Positions 16,165-24,065 of a stretch of DNA of 64,000 nt are shown one piece after another (within the stretch, counting starts at the first letter, position 1; every line of letters starts with the position of its first letter). The notes below the pieces were generated by a model. It did not search any database, was not told the DNA's origin, and saw only the letters and a list, made by a program, of their open reading frames with translations. Source of the stretch: Streptomyces caniscabiei. GTDB lineage: Bacteria; Actinomycetota; Actinomycetes; Streptomycetales; Streptomycetaceae. The stretch lies in assembly GCF_014930365.1 (NCBI RefSeq), contig NZ_JABXWI010000029.1, positions 32,247 through 96,246 on the forward strand. The letters are read 5' to 3'. The position numbers and the translations under genes were made by a program.

Positions 16165-17142
16165 CTACGCGTCCCGGTCGTGCAGCGGCGTGCCGCAGAG
16201 GGACGTGGACCGGGTGCCGTCCACGCCGACCGGCGGGTCCCCGGCGACCATCACCCGGTGCATGATGCGCGGGAAGTCCAGGTGGGCCGTGTCGTTGGGG
16301 GCGAGATGGACGGTGGCGCGGTTGTCCCAGAGGGCCACCGACCCCGGCTCCCAGCGGAAGCGGACCGTGTACTCGGGGCGGGTGATCTGCTCGACGAACA
16401 TCTCGAGGAGGAGCCGGCTCTCGGCCCGGGTGACGTCGACGATGTTCTCGACGTAGTACGGGTTGACGTACAGGATCCGCTCGCCGGTCTCGGGGTGGAC
16501 GCGGACGACCGGGTGGACGGACGCGACCTGGTGGTCCTGGAGATGGCGGAGATAGGGGTCGGGGCCGGAACGCGCGAGGTACCCGACGCCGAGCCGGTGC
16601 TCGGCGCGCAGCCCGTCAGCGAACCGGCGCACCGGATCGGACAGGCCCGCGTAGGCGGCCCCGAGATCGGCCCAGGTGGTGTCGCCGCCGTACGGGGGCA
16701 CGCGCTCGGCGCGGAGCAGGGTCAGGGCGGGCGGGTCGATGCGCGCGGTGTGGTCGGCGTGCCAGCCCCGGAGGGTGGAGTGGCGGCGGCGCTCCAGCCA
16801 CTCGGCCTGGTCCATGCCGTGCTTGCGGCCCAGTTCCTGACGGTCGGCGGTCGTCTCGATCTCGGGGTGCCCGACGGGCGAGACCGAGCCCCGCGACCGC
16901 AGCCGGATCGGCTCCCCGAAGCGGCGCGCGAACGCGATCTGCCCGGCGTGGTCCAGCCGCTGGCCCCGGAAGAACACGACCTTCCAGCGGAGCAGCGCCG
17001 CCCGGACGGCGGCGACCGTCCTGTCGTCGAGCGGGGCGGCGAGATCGACGCCGTGGATGTCGGCGCCGATGTACCCGGAGGCCGGCCGTACGTCCAGGCC
17101 GCCCGCGGGCCCCGTCGATGACCTGTTCGTGTCGATGCTCAC
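16165..17142 (-). CDS. TauD/TfdA family Fe(II)/2-oxoglutarate dioxygenase
   Basis: A 325-residue non-haem iron dioxygenase. The N-terminal block GADIHGVDLAAPLDD and WKVVFFRGQRLDHAGQIAFA are typical of the TauD family. Iron ligands are His and Asp in GWHADHTARID and the distal His in ATVHLAPNDTAHLD; the 2-oxoglutarate-binding Arg is in DFPRIMHRVMV. Variation at the HxD position (HAD) is normal. GTG 17142 gives the usual MSIDTNRSS start. Its substrate could be a sulfonate, a sulfate ester or an unrelated small molecule; neighbours give no clue. It is divergent from the dehydrogenase gene. Confidence 0.9.
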   Translation of the reverse strand: MSIDTNRSSTGPAGGLDVRPASGYIGADIHGVDLAAPLDDRTVAAVRAALLRWKVVFFRGQRLDHAGQIAFARRFGEPIRLRSRGSVSPVGHPEIETTADRQELGRKHGMDQAEWLERRRHSTLRGWHADHTARIDPPALTLLRAERVPPYGGDTTWADLGAAYAGLSDPVRRFADGLRAEHRLGVGYLARSGPDPYLRHLQDHQVASVHPVVRVHPETGERILYVNPYYVENIVDVTRAESRLLLEMFVEQITRPEYTVRFRWEPGSVALWDNRATVHLAPNDTAHLDFPRIMHRVMVAGDPPVGVDGTRSTSLCGTPLHDRDA

Positions 17143-17304
17143 GTGGCCCGGTCTTCCCACGGCACCGCCCGCGCATGCGGAGCGGCCGGGACGTGTCCTG
17201 ATCCGCCTCTCCGCCATCGGAGTTCGCCCGGTGTCGTAGCGCCCTCCGCCCCGCCCCGTGCTGCGAAACTGCCAACGCACTGTACGCGGCAGGAAGTTGA
17301 CGTC

Positions 17305-18195
17305 ATGACGGACAAGCTCACCGTAAGTGTCCTGGGTACCGGCATCATGGGGGCCGCGATGGCCCGCAACCTCGTCCGCGCCGGTCACGCCGTACGGGTG
17401 TGGAACCGCACCCGGGAGAAGGCCGAGCCGCTCGCCGCCGACGGGGCGCGGGTCGCCGGCAGCCCGGCCGAGGCCGTACGGGGCGCCGACGTGGTGCTCA
17501 CGGTGCTGTACGACGGGGCGGCGGCCCGGGACGTCATGCGTGAGGCGGTGCCCGCGCTGAGCCCCGGCACGGCCTGGGTCCAGTCCACCACCGCGGGCCT
17601 GGAGGACGTCGCCGACCTGGCCGCGCTGGCCGACGCGCACGGACTGGTCTTCTACGACGCCCCGGTCCTCGGCACCCGGCAGCCCGCCGAGGCGGGGCAG
17701 CTGACGGTGCTGGCGGCGGGGCCGGTCGAGGGGCGGGGGACGGTGACACCCGTCTTCGACGCCGTCGGCGTCCGTACGGTGTGGACCGGCGAGGACGGCG
17801 CGGCGGGCACCGCGACCCGGCTCAAGCTGGTGGCCAACAGCTGGGTGCTGGCCGCGACCAACGCGGCCGGGGAGGTCCTGGCGCTGTCCAAGGTCCTCGG
17901 CGTCGACCCGCGGTCCTTCTTCGAGATCATCGAGGGCGGCCCGCTCGACATGGGCTATCTGCGCGCCAAGTCCGCGCTCGTCCTGGAGGGCCGGCTCTCC
18001 CCGGCGTCCTTCGCGGTCTCCACCGCCGCCAAGGACGCCCGGCTGATCGTCGAGGCCGGGCAGCGGTACGGCGTACGCCTCGACGTGGCCTCCGCCGGCG
18101 CCGACCGCCTGGCCCGCGCCGCCGCCCAGGGCCACGCCGACGAGGACATGGCCGCCGCGTACTTCGCGAGCTTCGAGGAGGGAACGGGCGGGTGA
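17305..18195 (+). CDS. NAD(P)-dependent beta-hydroxyacid dehydrogenase (HIBADH family)
   Basis: A 296-residue oxidoreductase of the 3-hydroxyisobutyrate dehydrogenase family. The Rossmann start is VSVLGTGIMGAAMARNLVRAGH, with an HxR-type loop VWNRTREKAEPL consistent with NADP preference. The substrate motif reads FYDAPVLGTRQPAEAGQLTVLAAG (usual form DAPVSGG). The catalytic Lys is in TRLKLVANSWV, followed by EVLALSKVLGVDP. Replacement of the serine in the SGG motif by LGTR suggests a divergent substrate. ATG 17305 with AGGAAG upstream. Confidence 0.9.
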   Translation: MTDKLTVSVLGTGIMGAAMARNLVRAGHAVRVWNRTREKAEPLAADGARVAGSPAEAVRGADVVLTVLYDGAAARDVMREAVPALSPGTAWVQSTTAGLEDVADLAALADAHGLVFYDAPVLGTRQPAEAGQLTVLAAGPVEGRGTVTPVFDAVGVRTVWTGEDGAAGTATRLKLVANSWVLAATNAAGEVLALSKVLGVDPRSFFEIIEGGPLDMGYLRAKSALVLEGRLSPASFAVSTAAKDARLIVEAGQRYGVRLDVASAGADRLARAAAQGHADEDMAAAYFASFEEGTGG

Positions 18196-18245
18196 GGGCC
18201 GTGGGTGACTGAGGGGGGTGGGCGCCCCTGCCACCCCGCCGCCCC

Positions 18246-19580
18246 TCAGGCCCGATCGGCCGCGTTCTGCTCGTCCAGCGCCTCGTGGGCTCCCTGCGAA
18301 GGCGCCGGTGAGGCGTCTCCCCCAGCCGGGCCGGGCGGCGTCGGCCCGCGCAGTCGGCCGGTCAGCCACATCGCCACCGGCTCCGTCCACCGCGCGGACA
18401 GCGGGCCGACGATCACCAGGATGAGGACGTACGCCGTGGCCAGCGGGCCGAGGGAGGGTTCGATGCCGGCGGTGACGGCGAGCCCGGCGATGACGATGGA
18501 GAACTCGCCGCGGGCGACGAGCGTGCCCCCCGCCCGCCAGCGCCCCTTGGCGGAGATACCGGCCCGGCGCGCGGCCCAGTACCCGGTGGCGACCTTCGTC
18601 AGCGCGGTGACGAGGGCCAGGGCGAGGGCGGGCAGCAGCACCGGCGGGATGCTGGCGGGGTCGGTGTGCAGCCCGAAGAAGACGAAGAAAACGGCGGCGA
18701 ACAGGTCCCGGAGCGGCGCCAGCAGACTGTGCGCCCCCTCGGCCACCTCACCCGACAGCGCGATGCCGACGAGGAACGCGCCCACCGCCGCCGACACCTG
18801 CAACTGCTGCGCGAGCCCGGCGACGAGGAGCGTCAGGCCGAGGACGACGAGCAGCAGCTTCTCCGGGTCGTCGCTGGAGACGAACCGCGAGATGTGCCGC
18901 CCGTAGCGCACGGCCACCAGCAGGACGACCCCGGCGGTGCCGAGCGCGATGGCCAGCGTGGCGCTGCCCGCAGCGAGACCCGCCCCGGCCAGGAGCGCGG
19001 TGAGGATCGGCAGGTAGACGGCCATGGAGAGGTCTTCGAGGACCAGGATGCTGAGGATGACCGGGGTCTCGCGGTTGCCGAGCCGTCCGAGGTCGCCGAG
19101 GACCTTGGCGATGACGCCGGAGGACGAGATCCAGGTGACGCCGGCGAGGACGACGGCGGCGACGGGCCCCCAGCCGAGGAGGAGGGCCATGGCGGCGCCG
19201 GGCAGGGCGTTGAGGGCGGCGTCGACGAGTCCGGCCGGGTACTGGGTCTTGAGGTTGGAGACGAGGTCGCTGGCGGTGTATTCCAGGCCGAGCATGAGCA
19301 GCAGCAGGATCACGCCGATCTCGGCGCCGATCGCGACGAACTCCTCGCTCGTCCCGAGCGGCAGCAACCCGCCCTCCCCGAAGGCGAGTCCGGCCAGCAG
19401 ATACAGCGGGATGGGCGACAGCCGGAACCGTCCGGCGAACCGCCCCAGCAGCCCGAGTCCGAGGATGATCGCGCCGAACTCGACCAGGAAGACGGCGGAG
19501 GAGTGCCCCGAGGAGGACGACTGGGCGAAGAAGAGGTGTGCGGCGGGCTGACCGGTGACATGGGCGGCGAAGTGCGTCAC
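18246..19580 (-). CDS. CPA2-type cation:proton antiporter, KefB/CpaA-like
   Basis: A 444-residue membrane antiporter with about 12 helices. Family marks include GLLGRFAGRFRLSPIPLYLLAGLAFGEGG, the ion-path segment GVTWISSSGVIAKVLGDLGR, ETPVILSILVLEDLSMAVYLP with the conserved Asp, and AAVFFVFFGLHTDP. It lacks a cytoplasmic TrkA domain; the partner gene supplies it. The GTG start at 19580 lies 4 bases after the RCK_C gene stop, so the two are one operon. Role: K+/H+ or Na+/H+ exchange for pH and osmotic balance. Confidence 0.9.
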   Translation of the reverse strand: MTHFAAHVTGQPAAHLFFAQSSSSGHSSAVFLVEFGAIILGLGLLGRFAGRFRLSPIPLYLLAGLAFGEGGLLPLGTSEEFVAIGAEIGVILLLLMLGLEYTASDLVSNLKTQYPAGLVDAALNALPGAAMALLLGWGPVAAVVLAGVTWISSSGVIAKVLGDLGRLGNRETPVILSILVLEDLSMAVYLPILTALLAGAGLAAGSATLAIALGTAGVVLLVAVRYGRHISRFVSSDDPEKLLLVVLGLTLLVAGLAQQLQVSAAVGAFLVGIALSGEVAEGAHSLLAPLRDLFAAVFFVFFGLHTDPASIPPVLLPALALALVTALTKVATGYWAARRAGISAKGRWRAGGTLVARGEFSIVIAGLAVTAGIEPSLGPLATAYVLILVIVGPLSARWTEPVAMWLTGRLRGPTPPGPAGGDASPAPSQGAHEALDEQNAADRA

Positions 19581-19584
19581 CGGC

Positions 19585-20070
19585 TCACGTCCGCCCGAGT
19601 ATCGCGGCGGCCGTGTCCACACCCTCCCGGGTGCCGATCACGATGAGCGTGTCACCGCCGGCCAGCCGGAAGTCCGGCGTCGGCGACGGAATCGCCTCGG
19701 CCCGCCGCAGTACGGCCACGATGGAGGCGCCCGTCTCGGTCCGCATCCGGGTGTCGCCCAGGACCCGCCCGTTCCAGTGGGACGTCGACGCCAGCTCGAT
19801 CCGCTCCGCGACGAGCCCCAACTCCGTGGTGGACAACAGGTTCGGGCTGTGGTGGTCCGGCGCCAGCGAGTCGACGAGGGCGGTCGCCTCACCCGGGGTG
19901 AGCCGGACCGACAGCGCGCACGCGTCCGGATCGTCCTGTCGGTACGCGCTCAACGTCCGCGCACCGTCCCGATGAGCGACCACCGAGATCCGTCGCTGCT
20001 CCCTGGTCGTGAGGTCGTAGCGGACCCCGATACCGGGCAACGGCGTACTGCTGAGGCGCGGAGCACCCAC
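19585..20070 (-). CDS. RCK_C (TrkA-C) regulatory subunit of the antiporter
   Basis: A 161-residue cytoplasmic regulator. The N-terminus PLPGIGVRYDLTTREQRRISVVAHRDG matches potassium/proton antiporter regulatory subunits, and the C-terminal TrkA-C fold is GRVLGDTRMRTETGASIVAV...SPTPDFRLAGGDTLIVIGT. It would gate the downstream antiporter by binding a nucleotide or ion. GTG 20070 is chosen because AGGAGG (20077-20082) is 6 bases upstream; the ATG at 20109 lies upstream of this ribosome site. Confidence 0.9.
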   Translation of the reverse strand: MGAPRLSSTPLPGIGVRYDLTTREQRRISVVAHRDGARTLSAYRQDDPDACALSVRLTPGEATALVDSLAPDHHSPNLLSTTELGLVAERIELASTSHWNGRVLGDTRMRTETGASIVAVLRRAEAIPSPTPDFRLAGGDTLIVIGTREGVDTAAAILGRT

Positions 20071-20242
20071 GGCTGGCCTCCTGTCTGATTCGGATATGTC
20101 ATCGGACAACCGTCGGTGCCACCCTAACGAGACCCCGAAAACCGGCCTCCGGCCGCCGGGTCGGCCACCCGATGGAACAATCCCCCTTCACCCCGGGACC
20201 GGCCCACCCACCCCGGTCGCGGGCTGACCGAAAGGAACGACC

Positions 20243-20368
20243 ATGATCCCCTCGGGTGTCCCCACACCCCGCACAGCGGGCACCCCGACGGCACACGGCA
20301 TACCCCTGCCTCCCGGGCCGGCGCGGCCCGTCCGGCGAGGCCCCCACACCCCCGGAGCGCGCCCGTGA
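20243..20368 (+). CDS. 41-residue peptide coupled to the downstream membrane gene
   Basis: MIPSGVPTPRTAGTPTAHG and following: a Pro/Gly/Thr/Arg-rich frame with AAAGGAA 8 bases before its ATG. Its TGA overlaps the GTG start of the next gene (GTGA), the classical layout for translational coupling. No family is recognised. It may be a true protein or a leader that sets translation of the membrane gene. Confidence 0.45.
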   Translation: MIPSGVPTPRTAGTPTAHGIPLPPGPARPVRRGPHTPGARP

Positions 20369-20808
20369 TCCAGTGGGTGTCCCTGGGGAGCGGCCCGCGC
20401 CCCGTCCCCCAGCCCGTGGCCACCCCCCTGGTGTGGGCGACGGCCTTCGGGGGCGCGATGGCGTTGGTGGCCGTCCTGAACGCACTGGTGGGCACGGACC
20501 GCCCGGGCCTCGCCCTGGTGGCCCTGTCCCTGCTCTCCGCACTGCTCGGGGTCTACGCCCGCTTCATCGCGGCCCCCGGCACGGCCGCCCTGTGCTGGCT
20601 GTTCCTCAACGGCTTCGCCATCCCACCCGCGGGCGTCCTGACGTGGGCCAACCCGCGCGACACCTTCTGGCTGGTCTGCCTGCTCACCGCCGCCCTCACC
20701 GGCACGACCCTGGCCCGCCTCCTCCAGGCCCGCGCCGCCTACCGCCGCCTCACCACGGCCCCCGCCCCGCCCACCCCCGAGCCACCGGACCGGCCCCTCA
20801 CCCACTGA
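20365..20808 (+). CDS. Small integral membrane protein, DUF4118-like
   Basis: A 147-residue protein with four predicted helices. The stretch TDRPGLALVALSLLSALLGVYARFIAAPGTAALCWLFLNGF resembles the membrane part of DUF4118 sensor proteins, but no kinase follows. It ends in a Pro-rich tail (TAPAPPTPEPPDRP). The GTG start overlaps the stop of the 41-residue frame. The role is unknown; it could be an orphan sensor membrane domain. Confidence 0.75.
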   Translation: MIQWVSLGSGPRPVPQPVATPLVWATAFGGAMALVAVLNALVGTDRPGLALVALSLLSALLGVYARFIAAPGTAALCWLFLNGFAIPPAGVLTWANPRDTFWLVCLLTAALTGTTLARLLQARAAYRRLTTAPAPPTPEPPDRPLTH

Positions 20809-20865
20809 CCACGACGACCCCCGCACCCACCCCGCGCGCACCCCGCCTCCTCGTACCCTGTCCCC

Positions 20866-21825
20866 GTGTCGCCGTCCTCCCGTCTGCATCGCGTCGCCGT
20901 CCTGGTGCTCGTGGGCGCGAAGCCGCTCGACGTCGGCATCCCGGCCCAGGTGTTCACGACGCGCGCGAGCATGCCGTACGAGGTGCGCGTGTGCGGGGCG
21001 ACCCCGGGCCTCGTGACCGGCGGCGACGGCCTGTCGTACTCCGTCGCCCACGGCCTCGACGCGCTCGCGTGGGCCGACATCGTCTTCATCCCCGGCTACC
21101 GGTTCCCGGACCGCGACGACCCGCCGCGGGCCGTCGTCGACGCGCTGATCGAGGCCCACGCCCGGGGCACGCGGCTCGCCGCCATCTCGACGGGCGCCTT
21201 CGCGCTCGCCGCGACGGGCCTGCTCGACGGCAGACGCGCCACGACGCACTGGCACTACGCACGGGCGCTCGCGGCGAAGCACCCGCTCGTCCGGGTCGAC
21301 GAGAACGTGCTGTTCGTCGACGAGGGCAGCGTGCTGACGTCGGCGGGCGCCGCCTCCGGCATCGACCTGTGCCTGCACATCCTGCGCGGCGACCTCGGCG
21401 TGGCCGCGTCGAACCACGCGGCCCGGCGCCTGGTCGCGGCCCCCTACCGCAGCGGCGGCCAGGCCCAGTACGTGCCGCGCAGCGTGCCGGAGCCGCTCGG
21501 CGAGCGCTTCGCCGCCACCCGCGAATGGGCGCTGCACCGGCTCGGCGAGCCGCTCACCCTGGAGATCCTCGCCGGGCACGCGGCGGTCTCGCCGCGCACG
21601 TTCTCGCGGCGCTTCGCCGAGGACACGGGGTACACGCCGATGCAGTGGGTGATGCGCGCCCGGATCGACGTGGCCCGTGAGCTGCTGGAGCGTTCGCAGC
21701 GCGGCGTCGAGCAGATCGCCGCCGACGTCGGTCTGGGCACCGGCGCGAATCTGAGGATGCACTTCCAGCGCATCCTCGGCACCACGCCCAGCGAGTACCG
21801 GCGCACCTTCACGCGGGGCGAGTAG
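20866..21825 (+). CDS. GlxA-type AraC family transcriptional regulator
   Basis: A 319-residue regulator combining a DJ-1/PfpI-like domain (about 8-180) with two AraC helix-turn-helix units (about 220-315). The DJ-1 part shows RLAAISTGAFALAATGLLDGRRATTHW; a Thr replaces the catalytic Cys (ISTGAF where active enzymes have a C), so it is a ligand-binding, not catalytic, domain. The AraC signature is LEILAGHAAVSPRTFSRRFAEDTG and a second HTH RGVEQIAADVGLGTGANLRM. It is transcribed just ahead of gap and is a candidate regulator of it. Confidence 0.92.
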   Translation: MSPSSRLHRVAVLVLVGAKPLDVGIPAQVFTTRASMPYEVRVCGATPGLVTGGDGLSYSVAHGLDALAWADIVFIPGYRFPDRDDPPRAVVDALIEAHARGTRLAAISTGAFALAATGLLDGRRATTHWHYARALAAKHPLVRVDENVLFVDEGSVLTSAGAASGIDLCLHILRGDLGVAASNHAARRLVAAPYRSGGQAQYVPRSVPEPLGERFAATREWALHRLGEPLTLEILAGHAAVSPRTFSRRFAEDTGYTPMQWVMRARIDVARELLERSQRGVEQIAADVGLGTGANLRMHFQRILGTTPSEYRRTFTRGE

Positions 21826-21958
21826 CCCGCCGTCACACGGAGGGAGCGGCCCGCCGCGCCCGTGGCGCGATCCTTGTGAACCGTGGCGATCCCGCCGCTG
21901 TCCCGGCCGTGCGCAGGACGCGACGCTGGTGGTGAACCGAAGGGACAGGACACCACTC

Positions 21959-22969
21959 ATGACTCGCATCGCGATCAACGGATTCGGCCGCATCGGACGC
22001 AATGTGCTGCGCGCACTGCTCGAACGCGACAGCGACCTCGGCGGCGGCCTCGACATCGTCGCCGTCAACGACCTCACGGAGCCCGCCACCCTCGCCCGGC
22101 TGCTCGCCTACGACAGCACCGCCGGCCGTCTCGGCCGTCCGGTGACCGTCGACGGGAACACCCTCGTCGTCGACGGCCGCCGGATCACGGTGCTGGCCGA
22201 GCGGGAGCCCGCGCAGCTGCCGTGGGCCGAACTCGGCGTCGACATCGTCCTGGAGGCCACCGGCCGCTTCACCTCGGCGAAGGCCGCGCGGGCCCACCTC
22301 GACGCGGGGGCGAGGAAGGTGCTCGTGAGCGCGCCGTCGGACGGCGCCGACGTCACCCTCGCGTACGGGGTCAACACCGACGCGTACGACCCGGACGTCC
22401 ACACGATCGTCTCGAACGCCTCCTGCACGACCAACGCGCTCGCGCCGCTGGCCGCGGTGCTCGACGAGCTCGCCGGCATAGAACACGGCTTCATGACGAC
22501 GGTGCACGCGTACACGCAGGAGCAGAACCTCCAGGACGGCCCGCACCGTGACGCCCGCCGGGCCCGCGCCGCCGCCGTCAACATCGTGCCGACCACGACG
22601 GGCGCCGCGAAGGCGATCGGTCTGGTCCTGCCGAACCTGGACGGCAAGCTGTCCGGCGACTCGATCCGGGTGCCCGTCCCGGTCGGCTCGATCGTCGAAC
22701 TCAACACGACCGTCGCCCGCGACGTGACCCGCGACGAGGTGCTGGCGGCGTACCGCGCGGCGGCGGAGGGCCCGCTCGCCGGCGTCCTCGAATACTCGGA
22801 GGACCCGCTCGTCTCCGCCGACATCGTGGGCAACCCGGCCTCGTCGATCTTCGACTCGGCCCTCACCCGCGTCGAGGGCCGCCACATCAAGGTGGTCGCC
22901 TGGTACGACAACGAGTGGGGCTTCTCGAACCGGGTGATCGACACCCTCACCCTCCTGGCCGCCTCCTGA
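21959..22969 (+). CDS. gap: Glyceraldehyde-3-phosphate dehydrogenase, type I
   Basis: A 336-residue glycolytic enzyme that oxidises glyceraldehyde 3-phosphate with NAD and phosphate. The NAD fold is TRIAINGFGRIGRNVLRALLE, the active-site Cys is in SNASCTTNALAP, followed by HGFMTTVHAYTQEQ and the C-terminal WYDNEWGFSNRV. The usual ASCTTN and active-site His are intact. Unusual for a main gap gene, several surface segments are Ala/Arg-rich (RDARRARAAAVN). ATG at 21959. A bidirectional terminator follows. Streptomyces usually have several gap paralogues, so this may not be the housekeeping copy. Confidence 0.95.
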   Translation: MTRIAINGFGRIGRNVLRALLERDSDLGGGLDIVAVNDLTEPATLARLLAYDSTAGRLGRPVTVDGNTLVVDGRRITVLAEREPAQLPWAELGVDIVLEATGRFTSAKAARAHLDAGARKVLVSAPSDGADVTLAYGVNTDAYDPDVHTIVSNASCTTNALAPLAAVLDELAGIEHGFMTTVHAYTQEQNLQDGPHRDARRARAAAVNIVPTTTGAAKAIGLVLPNLDGKLSGDSIRVPVPVGSIVELNTTVARDVTRDEVLAAYRAAAEGPLAGVLEYSEDPLVSADIVGNPASSIFDSALTRVEGRHIKVVAWYDNEWGFSNRVIDTLTLLAAS

Positions 22970-22980
22970 CCCGCGAACAG

Positions 22981-23012
22981 GAAGGGCCCCACCGGGAACG
23001 GTGGGGCCCTTC
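22981..23012. terminator. Bidirectional terminator between gap and the secreted protein gene
   Basis: A perfect 13-bp stem (22981-22993 with 23000-23012) is followed by TTCG. It sits between convergent genes and can stop both. Confidence 0.9.
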
Positions 23013-23030
23013 TTCGTGAGCGGCGGCGTC

Positions 23031-23888
23031 TCAGCGCCGGCACTCACGCGCCGTGACCGCGCGGTCGTGCTTGTAGAACTTGAACACCGGCTGCCCGTTG
23101 CGGAGCACGTCGGAGGTGCCGTCGTAGTAGTAGTTCCGGTCCACGATGTCCCGCTGGGTGCCGTAGATGCCCCACTTGTCGTGGCCGTTCTTCTTGGTGC
23201 CGTCGTACCAGTTGTACTCGTCGATCCAGAAGTGCGGGTTGACGCGGACCACGCGCTTGATGGGCGCCGCGGTGAGCCACCCGGTCCGCCCGGGCGGGAC
23301 GTCGAGGCTGACGGAACGGCCCCAGCCGACGGTCTTGGCGTAGGACCACGAGTACGAGAACTCGGCACCGAGTCCGACCCCGAACATCTTGCTGATGTTG
23401 GGGCTGACGCTGAGGCTGCCGTTCACCGTCTTCGTGGTGGTCGTCGTCGTGCTGTAGGACTGGTCGACCCGCTCGGTGGCGTTGCCGCCCTTCGAGCAGT
23501 TGGCCACCTCGTCGGAGTACGCGGTCTGCTTCCCCTCGTACGTCCAGGAGGACGACGCGGGGTAGAAGCAGTGGCCCTTGATCTCGCGCCAGCCCGGCTT
23601 CATGGCATAGCGGTTCCCCGCCTTGCTGCCGCCGATGTACTGCCAGACCGGGCTCTTCCCCACGCTTCCGTGGTCTCTGTCGAGCAGCTGCTTGGTGTCG
23701 ACGTTGTAGTACCAGACGCTCTGGCCGCCCCGGTTGGAGCCGTCCTGGCACATGTTGGGGAGCAGCGAGTCGTGAGCGCCGTTGACGTCCGTCGTCGCGC
23801 TCGCGGCGGGGGCGGAGGTGAGGGTCAGGCCGCTGATCGCCATACCGAAGGCGGCGCCTGTCAGAAGGCACTTCTTGATGGTGGGCAC
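23031..23888 (-). CDS. Secreted protein, possible aerolysin-like beta fold
   Basis: A 285-residue protein with a clear signal peptide (MPTIKKCLLTGAAFGMAISG, cleavage after SAPAASA). Four to six Cys and many aromatic residues suggest an extracellular fold. In the middle, SYSTTTTTTKTVNGSLSVSP and FSYSWSYAKTVGWG alternate small polar and hydrophobic residues, a pattern seen in the membrane-insertion region of aerolysin/ETX-type pore formers. The C-terminus is rich in Tyr/Trp/Lys (WIDEYNWYDGTKKNGHDKWG). No enzyme motif is visible. ATG 23888. Confidence 0.65.
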   Translation of the reverse strand: MPTIKKCLLTGAAFGMAISGLTLTSAPAASATTDVNGAHDSLLPNMCQDGSNRGGQSVWYYNVDTKQLLDRDHGSVGKSPVWQYIGGSKAGNRYAMKPGWREIKGHCFYPASSSWTYEGKQTAYSDEVANCSKGGNATERVDQSYSTTTTTTKTVNGSLSVSPNISKMFGVGLGAEFSYSWSYAKTVGWGRSVSLDVPPGRTGWLTAAPIKRVVRVNPHFWIDEYNWYDGTKKNGHDKWGIYGTQRDIVDRNYYYDGTSDVLRNGQPVFKFYKHDRAVTARECRR

Positions 23889-24065
23889 GATGTCTCTTGT
23901 CCTTGCGCGTCGGATGCGGGGGGACCACTCGTGTGCGGCCGGGCGGTCGGTGGCCGGGGGACCGGCTGCGAGCAGTCTTTTGCCGACGCGAGTTGGTGCC
24001 CAAGCCCGTCCGAGGGAGGAATCAACTCCTGCGGGACCCGGTGACCCGGCCCGGTGTCCCCGGAA

